From contig JADLDO010000023.1 of NCBI GenBank assembly GCA_020846635.1, positions 186,001 through 250,000 on the forward strand: a DNA stretch of 64,000 bases. Reading direction: 5' to 3'. Below the pieces are notes generated by a model that was given only the letters and a program-made list of their open reading frames with translations, made no database searches and was not told the origin of the DNA. The translations under genes were made by a program, and so were the position numbers. The first letter of the stretch is position 1; each line of letters opens with the position of its first letter. Origin of the DNA: Caldilineaceae bacterium. Its GTDB lineage: Bacteria; Chloroflexota; Anaerolineae; Caldilineales; Caldilineaceae. Below are positions 55,410-64,000 of this stretch, one piece after another.

Positions 55410-55570
55410 CCCCCCCTTGCACTGTATCTAGTATGGGAAGGGAGGTGGGGGGCGATATGTTGTAGTGGCGGGAGGGATGAAGAGTGAGGGATGAGGGGGA
55501 TCGTTCATCTGTGATTTCCGAGATGAGTGGGCTGTAGTAAAATAGGCTTACGATGATTCCTGGAGGGGAA

Positions 55571-56212
55571 ATGTCACAACATGACCAAGCGTTGAGCGAA
55601 CGACAGCGCCAGATCATACGCTTCATTTTTGAGAGGCAACAGGAAGGCTGGACTCCTTCTGTGCGCGAGATCGGCGACGCAGTTGGTTTGCGCTCGAGCG
55701 CGGCTGTCCAAAAGCAACTGACCAGCCTGGAGCGCAAAGGTTATATCCGGCGTCCGCCGGGTCAGGCACGATCCATCCAGTTGCTAAAATCTTTCTCTGC
55801 GCCCACAGGGAACGTGCCAGAGAATCTACCGGAGAAGTTACAGATTCCGATTGTCGGTGAGGTCACGGCAGGCGTGCCGATTCTTGCCCAAGAAAACATT
55901 ACTGGATACCTGACGGTCGTGGACGAGGCGCTGCTGACGAAACCGGGAAGCTTCTTCGCGTTGAGGGTACAGGGCGAGAGCATGATCGAGGCGGGCATCC
56001 TGTCAGGCGATTACGTTGTTGTGTTGCAGCAGCCCACAGCGGAGAATGGCGAAATTGTGGTGGCGCTGCTGGATGAAGAAGCGACGGTCAAGCGCTTTTT
56101 CAAAGAGCCGGGGCAGGTACGTTTGCAGCCCGCCAATGCCTCGATGAAGCCGTTGATTACCCGCGATGTGCAGATTTTGGGGAGGGTGGTGTCGGTGATC
56201 CGGCGGATATGA
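55571..56212 (+). CDS. lexA: LexA repressor (SOS response)
   Basis: ATG 55571 follows GGAGGGGAA directly. 213 residues. The N-terminal winged helix has R-Q-R-Q-I-I-R-F-I and S-V-R-E-I-G-D-A-V-G-L-R-S-S-A-A-V. Self-cleavage site Ala100-Gly101 lies in G-E-V-T-A-G-V-P, and the catalytic Ser137 (Q-G-E-S-M) and Lys174 (A-T-V-K-R-F) follow. It represses DNA-damage genes and is inactivated by RecA. It runs divergently from the HerA operon. Its 3' end overlaps the convergent C25 peptidase gene by 56 bp. No classic LexA box was recognised upstream. Confidence 0.95.
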   Translation: MSQHDQALSERQRQIIRFIFERQQEGWTPSVREIGDAVGLRSSAAVQKQLTSLERKGYIRRPPGQARSIQLLKSFSAPTGNVPENLPEKLQIPIVGEVTAGVPILAQENITGYLTVVDEALLTKPGSFFALRVQGESMIEAGILSGDYVVVLQQPTAENGEIVVALLDEEATVKRFFKEPGQVRLQPANASMKPLITRDVQILGRVVSVIRRI

Positions 56213-59177
56213 AGCCGCTTGAAAGCCCTGAGGTTGGGACGCCAAGTTGTGTGGCGGGGTCGCCGAACAGCACATAGGTATCAATCATCTCGCGCCAGAA
56301 ACTGCTTTGCCCGTAGGCAGCGAATTTGGCTGCCGTTGTCGCTGCACCTAATGTGCGTTGATCCTGGGTGAAGATGGCCGCGTACAATGAATCGAGCAGA
56401 AGCCGATGACCTGTGGTATAGCCATAGCCCGTGGGAGCCCACACGGCAATCGCACCCCCATTCTCCTGTCGTTGTAATGCCTCCGCCAGTGCTGGGTTCT
56501 CCCTGGGGCCTGCAAAGAAGCCGTTGAGACAATCACCCACTGTGATCAGCGGCAGCTTGCCGCCATTTTGTAACAACGCCACATCGGACACTTGCAGTAA
56601 GGTGTTCTTCTCTCCGTCCCACAGCCCCCAGCCGAAATACTCCCCATGCCCGGTGTAATTGACCATGATCCTTCCCTCGCGCACTGCGTTCATGATGTCA
56701 CCATGCGCGTCGCCGGGCGGATAATCTTCGGCATAGACCTTTTCCACTCTGTACGCAGGGGGCAGGCGAGTTGCCAGTTGCTCCGAGGTTGTGCGAAAGG
56801 CTGATTCACCATCGTCTGCCACCAGCAGCACATGGCTGTTCCAACTTGCGTCGGGAGGTTGCTGATCATAGAGGATGACCTTGTTGACAATCACCTCCGC
56901 CATTTGGCGATCTTGCGCCGACAGGCGACCGATCAGCATATCGGGCAGCGGGTCATCGCCGCGCACCGTCACAAACCAGTTGTCCGACGAAACTTCGCCA
57001 AAGAGGTCACTCTCGATGTTGTAGGAAGGCACGTAGGTGATCGTGCCGCTCTTGCGATTGTCCTTGTAATCCTGGTTGGCATCTCCAAGCAGGACAACAT
57101 AGGTGGGCGCAGGAGCATCCCAATACGCATAGGCATAATAGAGAAAATCACGGATGGCCTTTGGATGAAAGATGCCGTCATTGAACTCGTCGTAGAGGTC
57201 GCCAACTTTGACTGTGGCGACACGCAGGCCGGATGCGCGGCGATGTTCGGCAAGCTTGAGCGCACTTTCATAAAAATCTTCATGGGTGATGATGATGTAG
57301 TCGGCCCCATTGCCGGAGGACTTCCAATGCGAGGATGAGGTGAGAATGATAGAGGCGGGCAGTTTGTAATCAGCGGGTGTCAAGGCGAGATATTGGCTTG
57401 AAGCGAGCGAGTGATCTTCAAAACTCAGCTTGAAGCCTGCGCCATCGGGTGCGACGCTGCTGTTCACAACCCGTGTGGGATGCGCCGCGTCGGTCACATT
57501 GAAAACGTTGACTTGGGCATGAGAAAAGCCGCTCACGTCAAATTGCTGGGGGCCGCTTTGGCCTGCGCCGAAAAGCAACTCTTCCCCGACTGCGACGTAG
57601 CGATTGGCATAGTCGATCTCGATCCAGTTGACGAGAAGTTGGTCAACGACAGCCCCTGTCTCAACGGCCTCGATCCGTAACACGTTTTCGCCGCTTTTGA
57701 GCCATGCATGAGGGGCGCTACCTTCATGCTCAACCACAACTTGTCCCTGCCAGTTGCGGTCATCTAGCAGTTGGTCATTGAGATAGAGGCGAGTGTGATG
57801 GCTCAGGGTCGTATAGCCCTTGAGCCGTACCCGCACCCGCGCATTGGTTGCGTCCTCAGCAATCTGGCCTAGCGTGACCTTATAGTCGCGGGCAGAGGGC
57901 AAGTTTTCTGCATTGGGGCTAATCCGGCTCTCCCAGAACCAGCGATCCTCACCCCATCCCGGCATACTTTGCCAGTAGGCTGTATCCTCCTCGGCATGAA
58001 TGTGCCGGGGAAAATGGGCATATGAGGGAGCCGCGCCCGATGGTGCGCCGTTGTGCGTCGCCATACGCAGCCCGGCTCGATTCCCGGCAGAAAGCCAATA
58101 GACATTCTGCGCCGTGTAGGCATCGCGCAGCGCCGTTGCATAAAAGAGAATGAAATCCTCGCTGTCGAAAACGCCATCGGCCTCGCCTTCCACATAGATG
58201 CTGATTTGCTCGCCGCGATTGTACATGTGGAGGGTTTGCGGATTGAGGGCATCCAGCCTCATGCCTGCATTGAGCAGATCGGCGCGTGTGAGCTTGTAGA
58301 GTCCGGTCTCGTCAATGGTGACTTTCAGCCTGGGCAGATCGCTCATGGATTCTCGAAGGGACACTATCGGGAGATAGGTGACTCTCTCGGCGGGAGTAGA
58401 TTGGTTGGTGCTAACTGTGGGTTGTTCCAACGTACCGGCGTTGAGCAGTGCTGAACGCAAGAGTTCGTCATAGACAGGGCTGCTGCCGCGTGCCTTTGCT
58501 GTGGACGCCTGGAAGACGGGCGCGTCCCAGGTGATTCGTGCCACAATGCGTTGATAGATACGCAGTTCGCTCTGAACGGGGTTGTATTGCACCGGGAAGA
58601 ACTGCACCTGGGCGACTGCCTGTTCGCGGGCAGTGCCAACGTCACCGAGTTGGACAATTTCGCCCGGATAGAAGGCATCGGTGGCGTAGAGCCCGCTGTC
58701 GAGTGCGAAAGACTCGATCACCTCTCCGCCCGCCATGCTGCTCAAGTCGTCTCCACGCAGGGACAACCGCGGAGCCGGATAGAGGCGGTAGCCGCTCAAT
58801 GTCTCATAGTCTGCTTCTATGCTCTCGATCTTAACTCCTGCCGTTGTGGGCAGACCCAACAGGGTACCGAGCGTTGGCACCTGGGGCGCGCCGGGAGTGG
58901 AAGTCAGTTGCATGTGCGGGATTTGAAGGCGCTGGTATGTTCCCCCCTCCTGCGTGATGCTCTCGACGTCAAACCTGCCGAGCTTCCATTCGACCAGTAG
59001 GCTCTGCTCGTTCGACGCCAAAATCGTCAACTGTGCTGCGGACGATCCAAGTTCGTCCGCAGCACTTGGATCGCCCGTGTCACCGCGGGCGATTCCATTG
59101 GCGAAGATGAAGGTCAAAAGCAGCCCTAGCCAAGTTGCGCCGGTGACGAGCCGCCGCACATCTCCCGTTGCGCTCAT
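56157..59177 (-). CDS. secreted C25-family (gingipain-type) peptidase
   Basis: 1006 residues. A basic start and hydrophobic segment (L-L-L-T-F-I-F-A-N-G-I-A) act as a signal peptide. The N-terminal ~560 residues are propeptide and jelly-roll-like domains. The C25 domain begins at about 620 (D-Y-I-I-I-T) and contains His844 (Y-T-G-H-G-E-Y) and Cys883 (G-D-C-L-N-G), the catalytic pair. It ends near F-G-D-P-A-T. It would cleave proteins outside the cell. The ATG overlaps the upstream gene stop (ATGA), and the 3' end overlaps lexA on the other strand. Confidence 0.88.
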   Translation of the reverse strand: MSATGDVRRLVTGATWLGLLLTFIFANGIARGDTGDPSAADELGSSAAQLTILASNEQSLLVEWKLGRFDVESITQEGGTYQRLQIPHMQLTSTPGAPQVPTLGTLLGLPTTAGVKIESIEADYETLSGYRLYPAPRLSLRGDDLSSMAGGEVIESFALDSGLYATDAFYPGEIVQLGDVGTAREQAVAQVQFFPVQYNPVQSELRIYQRIVARITWDAPVFQASTAKARGSSPVYDELLRSALLNAGTLEQPTVSTNQSTPAERVTYLPIVSLRESMSDLPRLKVTIDETGLYKLTRADLLNAGMRLDALNPQTLHMYNRGEQISIYVEGEADGVFDSEDFILFYATALRDAYTAQNVYWLSAGNRAGLRMATHNGAPSGAAPSYAHFPRHIHAEEDTAYWQSMPGWGEDRWFWESRISPNAENLPSARDYKVTLGQIAEDATNARVRVRLKGYTTLSHHTRLYLNDQLLDDRNWQGQVVVEHEGSAPHAWLKSGENVLRIEAVETGAVVDQLLVNWIEIDYANRYVAVGEELLFGAGQSGPQQFDVSGFSHAQVNVFNVTDAAHPTRVVNSSVAPDGAGFKLSFEDHSLASSQYLALTPADYKLPASIILTSSSHWKSSGNGADYIIITHEDFYESALKLAEHRRASGLRVATVKVGDLYDEFNDGIFHPKAIRDFLYYAYAYWDAPAPTYVVLLGDANQDYKDNRKSGTITYVPSYNIESDLFGEVSSDNWFVTVRGDDPLPDMLIGRLSAQDRQMAEVIVNKVILYDQQPPDASWNSHVLLVADDGESAFRTTSEQLATRLPPAYRVEKVYAEDYPPGDAHGDIMNAVREGRIMVNYTGHGEYFGWGLWDGEKNTLLQVSDVALLQNGGKLPLITVGDCLNGFFAGPRENPALAEALQRQENGGAIAVWAPTGYGYTTGHRLLLDSLYAAIFTQDQRTLGAATTAAKFAAYGQSSFWREMIDTYVLFGDPATQLGVPTSGLSSGFISAGSPTPPSPKSAHRG

Positions 59178-61909
59178 GGGTGCAGATTGATATTGGGCAG
59201 ATACGTTGGCTCTTGATCGACCACTTCGACGGGGCCATGAAGGGTTTTCACACCGGAGGTATCGACGTCTTCCAGTTTGTAATAGAGGCTGCCGCTGGTT
59301 GCACCCTCGTCCACATAGTGATAGCTGCTGCCGGAGCCGGTACCTTGTCCGGCAATAAGCGAGTCATTGACCTTGACATAAAGGCCATCCCTGAGCGGCG
59401 AGCGGTAGAGATTGAAGCCTGCATTATCGGTTTCGGCGGCAGTTCTCCAAAAGAGCGTAACTGTGCCGTCGCTGCGCCTGACCGCGGCGAAAGAGGCCAG
59501 TGTGACAACCGTCGGTACCTCCTCTAAATCCCACGGTTCTGTCGTGTCGAAATCCAGACCTTCATCCAGATCGACCCAAACCGTAATCACATCGGTATCC
59601 GCCACCGCATCCGGCTGAATGTCCGCAGTCGTGGCTTGCGCTTGTTCAGCACTTACCGGGGGCGCGACACTGTGGTATGAGAAGATCGCCTGTCCTTGCG
59701 CGTTGGTTGTCTGGAAATTCGGCCCTACAGGTGTACCGCCTGTCACTTCAAAGCCGACATTTATCCCTGAAATGGCATCCGCCGGAGGCGCGCCCGGCGC
59801 GCTCCCGATACAGTGCGCGAGGGAGGCAGTAGGTGTAATGAATACGGTGACGGTGATGACACGGATTACGTCGGTGTCGGTGCCGGTTCCAAAGCCGATC
59901 ATGCAAATGGCGAGGTCGCGCACGTTGACGCTTGCCGAGGCAGCACCCGTAGCGGTGACACCGGCTGTCTCCGCTGTCGATGTGATGGTCGCTGTATTGC
60001 TCACATCGCTGGTGACCGTACGCAGGCCCAGCACTGGCGGCAGTTCGAGACTTTCCAGCAAATCATTATTGATCTGAACAACTGCACCTGGCGCAAGCAC
60101 AAAGGGAACCGTCACGTCTGTGGCGAAAAGCAACGGATCGTGAAGGGTGTGGCTTGTCAATGTCGTCGTGCCTGTATTGCGGATTGTTATACAGTAGACG
60201 AGATCGTCACCTGTATTGACCTCTAGGTCCGAAGTCGCCGCACATCCGATTGGCCCGGTACCTGCCGGCGCGATACCGACTGTCTTGGTGACGGCAATGG
60301 ACGGCACATGCACCGTGGCGCTCGCCGCGGCTGTCGTCGTCGTGATGCCGTCGGTAGAAGTGACCGTCACGCTGTTGGTAATATCAGCGGCTACGGCGCT
60401 CGGCCCAAAGCCGGAAATTTCATTGTTGGTCAACACGAGAGCCGCGCCGGGAGCCAGTTCGGTTGGCACCCCCAGTTCCATTGGCAGCGGTTGATTCACT
60501 TCCAGAAGCGGGTCGCTGAGGCCATGTGCGGTCAAGGTGACATTGCCGGTATTCACAATCGTCACACAATAAAAGACGTTGGTGTTTTGGTTGACCACAA
60601 TCGACGAGGTTGGCGCACAAGCCCCATCGATAACGCCCACACTCTTGGTAACCGCGATGGCAGCTAAATTGGCTTCATAGGAACCCACGTCACAGGCTGC
60701 ACCAAGCGGGCGCGGCACGCCGCGCTGATCGGTGGTGGAGGATGGACAACTGCCCGCGTCGATCGCTTGGCTGCCGGGCAACAGGGCATGGGTGGGGGTC
60801 GATCCTCCGTTGTTGGCAAGATTGGGATCGACAACCTGTGTCAAGATCAGAGCGGGATCAATTCTTTGATCGCTCGGTTCGTAAGTGCATCCGGTCTGCG
60901 AGACTGTCGTCGTTAGATTAAAACCCGACGAGGTAAAGGCATCCGCGTCCTCACTGAAGCAGTCGTTGAAAGTGCCTGGCGGCGAGGCATTGCCGCCGAG
61001 GATCGTGTTACTAATGGCGACTGTAGCGGCCGTGGTGGACGTACAGAGCGAAGTGCTGTAAATACCTCCCCCCTCACCATCCGCAGAGTTTTCCACGATG
61101 GTGCTGCTTCGAATGTCCAGTGCAGAACCGGAACATGCTTCATTGTAGATAGCGCCCCCAAAGCTACTTGCGTCGTTACCGCTGATCGTGCTGTTGATAA
61201 CATTGAGCGTACTCTCATGATTAGAGATAGCGCCCCCGTTACCGGCAGAGGTGTTGTGGGAGAGCGTTGCGTTCGTCAAATTGACAGTAAGGCTACCCCC
61301 AGAGTTGTTGAAAATATGGAGAGCGCCACTGTTGGATATGGCATTGCTGTCCTGGATCGTTATCGAGTCCAAATTAAGCGCCGCAGTACTTACAAAGCCC
61401 ATATCGTAATAGATAGAGCCGCCGTTGCCTCCGCCCATATCACCGTTCAGGGTCGCTCGCCCGTTGATCAGCGTAAGGTTGGTGAGGGTCACAAAAGTAC
61501 CCGAATCAATCGTGAAGTGACGGTGGTCATTGCCCGCGTCGATGGTTAGCCTGGCGTTCGTTGGGCCGTTAATCGTCAGGACGTCCTCAATTGTGTAGTG
61601 GGCTGTTTGCACGAGGGGAGTATCAAAAGAGAGAGAACTATCAAACGTGATCGTATCCGGTTCAGGAGTCACACCTATATTTGCCTCCTGAATCGCGGCA
61701 CGCAGCGTGCATGGCCCCCCCGCAGAGATTTCACAGATCCCATCACCGGGCAGGCTGTCCGGGGCGTCGCTCACCACGTCATCTACTACATATGTTGCCG
61801 CTTGCGCTATGCCGCTGTAGAGAATCAGCCCCACAACGATGAGTCCAGCAAGAGCCAGCGCGCGTGTGGCATTGCGCGAACCCATTTGCTTGTATTTTGC
61901 GCGGATCAT
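59174..61909 (-). CDS. secreted CSLREA / parallel beta-helix surface protein
   Basis: The start is ATG 61909, with GGAAGGAA upstream. About 911 residues. Signal peptide ending A-Q-A. A CSLREA-like motif (C-T-L-R-A-A-I-Q-E-A-N) follows near residue 55. Right-handed beta-helix repeats with G-N-G-G-x-I and N-S-T-I-S-G-N run to about 330. A D-Q-R-G-V-P-R-P and D-V-G-S-Y-E segment (choice-of-anchor type) comes next, then two to three Ig-like DUF11 domains. The last ~110 residues resemble a fibronectin-like T-L-F-W-R-T-A-A-E-T-D-N-A-G-F domain. It ends Y-L-P-N-I-N-L-H-P. It is likely a cell-surface or matrix protein. Confidence 0.82.
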   Translation of the reverse strand: MIRAKYKQMGSRNATRALALAGLIVVGLILYSGIAQAATYVVDDVVSDAPDSLPGDGICEISAGGPCTLRAAIQEANIGVTPEPDTITFDSSLSFDTPLVQTAHYTIEDVLTINGPTNARLTIDAGNDHRHFTIDSGTFVTLTNLTLINGRATLNGDMGGGNGGSIYYDMGFVSTAALNLDSITIQDSNAISNSGALHIFNNSGGSLTVNLTNATLSHNTSAGNGGAISNHESTLNVINSTISGNDASSFGGAIYNEACSGSALDIRSSTIVENSADGEGGGIYSTSLCTSTTAATVAISNTILGGNASPPGTFNDCFSEDADAFTSSGFNLTTTVSQTGCTYEPSDQRIDPALILTQVVDPNLANNGGSTPTHALLPGSQAIDAGSCPSSTTDQRGVPRPLGAACDVGSYEANLAAIAVTKSVGVIDGACAPTSSIVVNQNTNVFYCVTIVNTGNVTLTAHGLSDPLLEVNQPLPMELGVPTELAPGAALVLTNNEISGFGPSAVAADITNSVTVTSTDGITTTTAAASATVHVPSIAVTKTVGIAPAGTGPIGCAATSDLEVNTGDDLVYCITIRNTGTTTLTSHTLHDPLLFATDVTVPFVLAPGAVVQINNDLLESLELPPVLGLRTVTSDVSNTATITSTAETAGVTATGAASASVNVRDLAICMIGFGTGTDTDVIRVITVTVFITPTASLAHCIGSAPGAPPADAISGINVGFEVTGGTPVGPNFQTTNAQGQAIFSYHSVAPPVSAEQAQATTADIQPDAVADTDVITVWVDLDEGLDFDTTEPWDLEEVPTVVTLASFAAVRRSDGTVTLFWRTAAETDNAGFNLYRSPLRDGLYVKVNDSLIAGQGTGSGSSYHYVDEGATSGSLYYKLEDVDTSGVKTLHGPVEVVDQEPTYLPNINLHP

Positions 61910-62014
61910 AGGTGTTCCTTCCTCAAGCCTGAATAACAAGCCCCAGCGAACCGGCAATTGTCGAAGATCGCCACCTTGTGCGATACCCGGATCGATGAAT
62001 GTGCCTTGCCTAGC

Positions 62015-63487
62015 TTATGGGCCTCCAAAGGGGCCAGGCTTAGGCGTGATTGAGGGTGTCGGTATCGGTGTTGGTGTTGGCGTGTCAGTTGGATCAACCT
62101 CTGGCTCTGTGGTGGCTGGTGGCGGCGTGGGTGTTATGAGAGGCCCAGGGATTTCATCCGCACAGGCAAGAAATTGGGAGCTGGTGCTGACCCACCCCTC
62201 TAGGATAGTGCCCGCGACCTGCATCCGCGCCCACTGCCCATCTGCGCTGCTCTCCACAGGTCGTAGCTGCGTTCCTTGCGGCAAGGTGCGGATGATTGGG
62301 GAATCCAGGCTCGGCCCCTCACGCTGGTTTAATCCGTTCACAGTCACTTCGCAGCGAGGTACCGGCTGTGTGCAGGTCGTCTGCTGGTTGAGTGACAGCC
62401 GGAATACGCCTGTATCATCGTCGTTCGTAGAGCGGGCAACGATGGTATAGCAGCCCACCACAGGCAGTGTGGCGTTGCAGATCCGGCTGTTGAGATTCTG
62501 CTCGCTGATGTCATTGTTGAATTTCAACAGCGTACCCCCTGGACCGCGCAGAGCTACCCAGGGATCCTCAGAGCCGGTGACTCCTTCTAGTTGAATGTTA
62601 ACGGCTCTCCCTTCCAGGGAGCAGAATGTGTAGAGACATTCGTCGCTGGATGGGGAGAGCTGCGCGGTGATGGTTTCGCCAAAGGCGATCGTGCCGCCAC
62701 AGGCAGCACCAGAAGTAGCATCTGAAGCGGTGACTCGCCGCAGCCCATCAGGGTTGTCGACCAACCAGCGCGCAACGGCTGAACCATAGAGTGGCGAGGG
62801 GGAGGGGGGTCCTGCAAAGACGGGTTGGCCCAGGCCAATTTGAAGTATCTGGGTCTGATACCCGAGTGGAAGCTCCTGGCTTTGACCGTCGATTGTGACC
62901 GTGACCTGTCCCCCAAGGTTGGCGATAACCATCGAGTTCTCACCCGTCATCACAATATAGGCGGCGCTTCTTAGGTCAACTTGCACGCCGTTGACGGTGA
63001 GACGCCCATGTCTTCCGGCTGCGGTGCTTACAACCATACCGGGTGGCGTCTGTGGACAGAGTTCGCTGCCCTCTCCACCCTGGAAGGTGAATTCACTGCT
63101 CGCGGGGTCTTCTGGTATCAATGTCGAATCGCCAAATAAAATAACGGTGAGTAGGCTCTCTTCTCTCCTGATATTGAGCAGCATAAGCACTGCCCCGGCG
63201 AGAGGATCCGTGTCAATGGCTGTAAACGCAGTGACCGGTTGCTGTTCGCCTGGAACACTGAACTCGACATCTGCCGGAATCGCAACCGCCGGTGCATTGC
63301 CATAACAGGCTGAGTTGCTGTCCAGTATGTCACAACTGGCGATGGCCGAGTTCAGCTCGCTAATTACAGGGGTGCAGCTATCGTCTTGGGCAAAAGCGAA
63401 TCGCTCAGGGGGCGCGTTGACAGATGCAAAGAGAGTAAATATCAGCAACAGGAGCCGCTTCGATAGGACAGGTGCTATCCGACGCAT
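62015..63487 (-). CDS. secreted protein with PPC-like and SH3b domains
   Basis: I chose ATG 63487, just before the hydrophobic signal segment (L-L-L-L-I-F-T-L-F). About 490 residues. N-terminal FecR-like part (V-V-S-T-A-A-G-R-H-G-R-L, then V-N-G-V-Q-V-D-L). A bacterial PPC-type beta domain with C-G-G-T-I-A-F-G-E-T and Y-T-I-V-A-R-S lies in the middle. A bacterial SH3 domain has V-N-G-L-N-Q-R-E-G-P-S and L-E-G-W-V-S-T. A T-P-T-P-x linker ends the protein. Paired cysteines suggest disulfides. Peptidoglycan or polymer binding is inferred. Confidence 0.75.
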   Translation of the reverse strand: MRRIAPVLSKRLLLLIFTLFASVNAPPERFAFAQDDSCTPVISELNSAIASCDILDSNSACYGNAPAVAIPADVEFSVPGEQQPVTAFTAIDTDPLAGAVLMLLNIRREESLLTVILFGDSTLIPEDPASSEFTFQGGEGSELCPQTPPGMVVSTAAGRHGRLTVNGVQVDLRSAAYIVMTGENSMVIANLGGQVTVTIDGQSQELPLGYQTQILQIGLGQPVFAGPPSPSPLYGSAVARWLVDNPDGLRRVTASDATSGAACGGTIAFGETITAQLSPSSDECLYTFCSLEGRAVNIQLEGVTGSEDPWVALRGPGGTLLKFNNDISEQNLNSRICNATLPVVGCYTIVARSTNDDDTGVFRLSLNQQTTCTQPVPRCEVTVNGLNQREGPSLDSPIIRTLPQGTQLRPVESSADGQWARMQVAGTILEGWVSTSSQFLACADEIPGPLITPTPPPATTEPEVDPTDTPTPTPIPTPSITPKPGPFGGP

Positions 63488-63588
63488 GTCGATCTGATCC
63501 CTTCTGCGCGAGGCGCAACGCTTGTCAAGGCTGGACTGCTGCCCATGCAGGACGAGCCGTGGCACGACTCATACTCAATCGTTTATAC

Positions 63589-64000
63589 TTAGTCGTTCAT
63601 CCGGTGCTGGAGAGACTCCTCTGCAACCAGCCGTAACGCTTCGGGCTCGTTGAGCCACATCCGCCAGACCCGCAGGCTTCCATTTGGATCCACGCTCAAA
63701 AGCCGTGAACCGGTGGGGTTGAGATCATAGAGATCGAGCCCATCTGAGTTCGACATGCGTGCAATTTCGACCGCGGGATCGTTGATGTCACCCCACTGCC
63801 ACACGCTGACTGTGCCATCACCGCTCCACGTCAGGATCAGCCAGCGGGTCATGGGATTGATCGAGGGCTCACGCATGAACCGTCTGAGCAAACTGCCTGC
63901 GAAAGACTCCACCGGCTGGTCGGGCCACTGGCGCGCTTCTACCCATTCAATTCCATTAATCAAAACCAGGTGGCCCAGCACCAGGCGCGATTCGACCCCG
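63589..64000 (-). CDS. WD40-repeat protein, C-terminal end (cut by window edge)
   Basis: The frame is open to the right edge, so the N-terminus is missing. 137 residues are seen. WD-type blades T-W-S-G-D-G-T-V-S-V-W-Q-W and D-P-N-G-S-L-R-V-W-R-M-W are followed by E-A-L-R-L-V-A-E-E-S, an end common to large WD40 signalling proteins. The upstream part, which might hold a kinase, ATPase or peptidase domain, is outside the window. Confidence 0.75.
   Translation of the reverse strand, partial: GVESRLVLGHLVLINGIEWVEARQWPDQPVESFAGSLLRRFMREPSINPMTRWLILTWSGDGTVSVWQWGDINDPAVEIARMSNSDGLDLYDLNPTGSRLLSVDPNGSLRVWRMWLNEPEALRLVAEESLQHRMND

Noticed and set aside
55500..55570. LexA box (CGAAC-N4-GTTCG type) upstream of lexA
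   Set aside because: No match found by eye; only a lone GTTC near 55504.

Overview
The window looks like a chromosomal contig from a member of the Chloroflexota, most likely Anaerolineae or Caldilineae. That assignment is inference. It rests on family-level protein character: RecD2, LexA and an OppA/DppA-type system for plant sugars; secreted proteins with TPTP-rich linkers, beta-propellers and CSLREA/beta-helix domains; and C-terminal tails such as FLPL and YLPN. No rRNA, tRNA, CRISPR array, complete insertion sequence or phage gene was found. The GC content looks moderate by eye.

Region 1 (1-18501, all minus strand) is a large surface-polysaccharide locus. It is led by a polyprenyl-phosphate sugar transferase at its right end. 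Next come two paralogous secreted beta-propeller proteins and a BNR-repeat protein. The left part holds a nucleotidyltransferase-kinase fusion, two more P-loop kinases, three sulfotransferases, a flippase, an O-antigen polymerase/ligase and two GT-B glycosyltransferases. The left edge cuts a paralogue of the fusion's N-terminal half. Genes overlap or abut, as in one long operon. The product is probably a sulfated, possibly phosphorylated, exopolysaccharide. A (GA)8 tract inside the first enzyme gene could make the locus phase-variable.

Region 2 (18502-19756) is 1.25 kb of non-coding DNA. It holds a candidate three-way-junction RNA with a terminator, a helically phased array of GTNCGACAA-like nonamers, a perfect operator-like palindrome and promoter-like sites.

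Region 3 (19757-37239) is mostly core housekeeping: clpS, a molybdopterin-fold protein, a Nudix hydrolase, a sugar isomerase-like protein, recD2, rpsO with a structured leader, pnp with an RGG-rich tail, an Hsp70 relative, uvrB, a nucleotidyltransferase/DUF104/PIN cassette and gyrA with a histone-H1-like tail.

Region 4 (37467-48803) is a pentose and hemicellulose utilisation block: a mannonate dehydratase-like gene, araA, an OppABCDF-type importer and a GH51 arabinofuranosidase. LacI-type palindromes lie in the araA/importer intergenic region.

Region 5 (48902-56212) has an AIM24 protein, a Mg2+ P-type ATPase, a compact HAS-barrel / HerA ATPase / PD-(D/E)XK nuclease operon with a consensus promoter and a repeat-rich operator, and a divergent lexA. 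The HerA-nuclease operon is the best candidate for an under-described system.

Region 6 (56157-64000, minus strand) is a cluster of secreted or surface proteins: a C25 (gingipain-type) peptidase, a CSLREA beta-helix protein, a PPC/SH3 protein and the end of a WD40 protein.

Two kinds of small repeat recur across the window. One is a 33-34 bp perfect hairpin present three times after genes. The other is a set of 14-16 bp tandem duplications at gene junctions.
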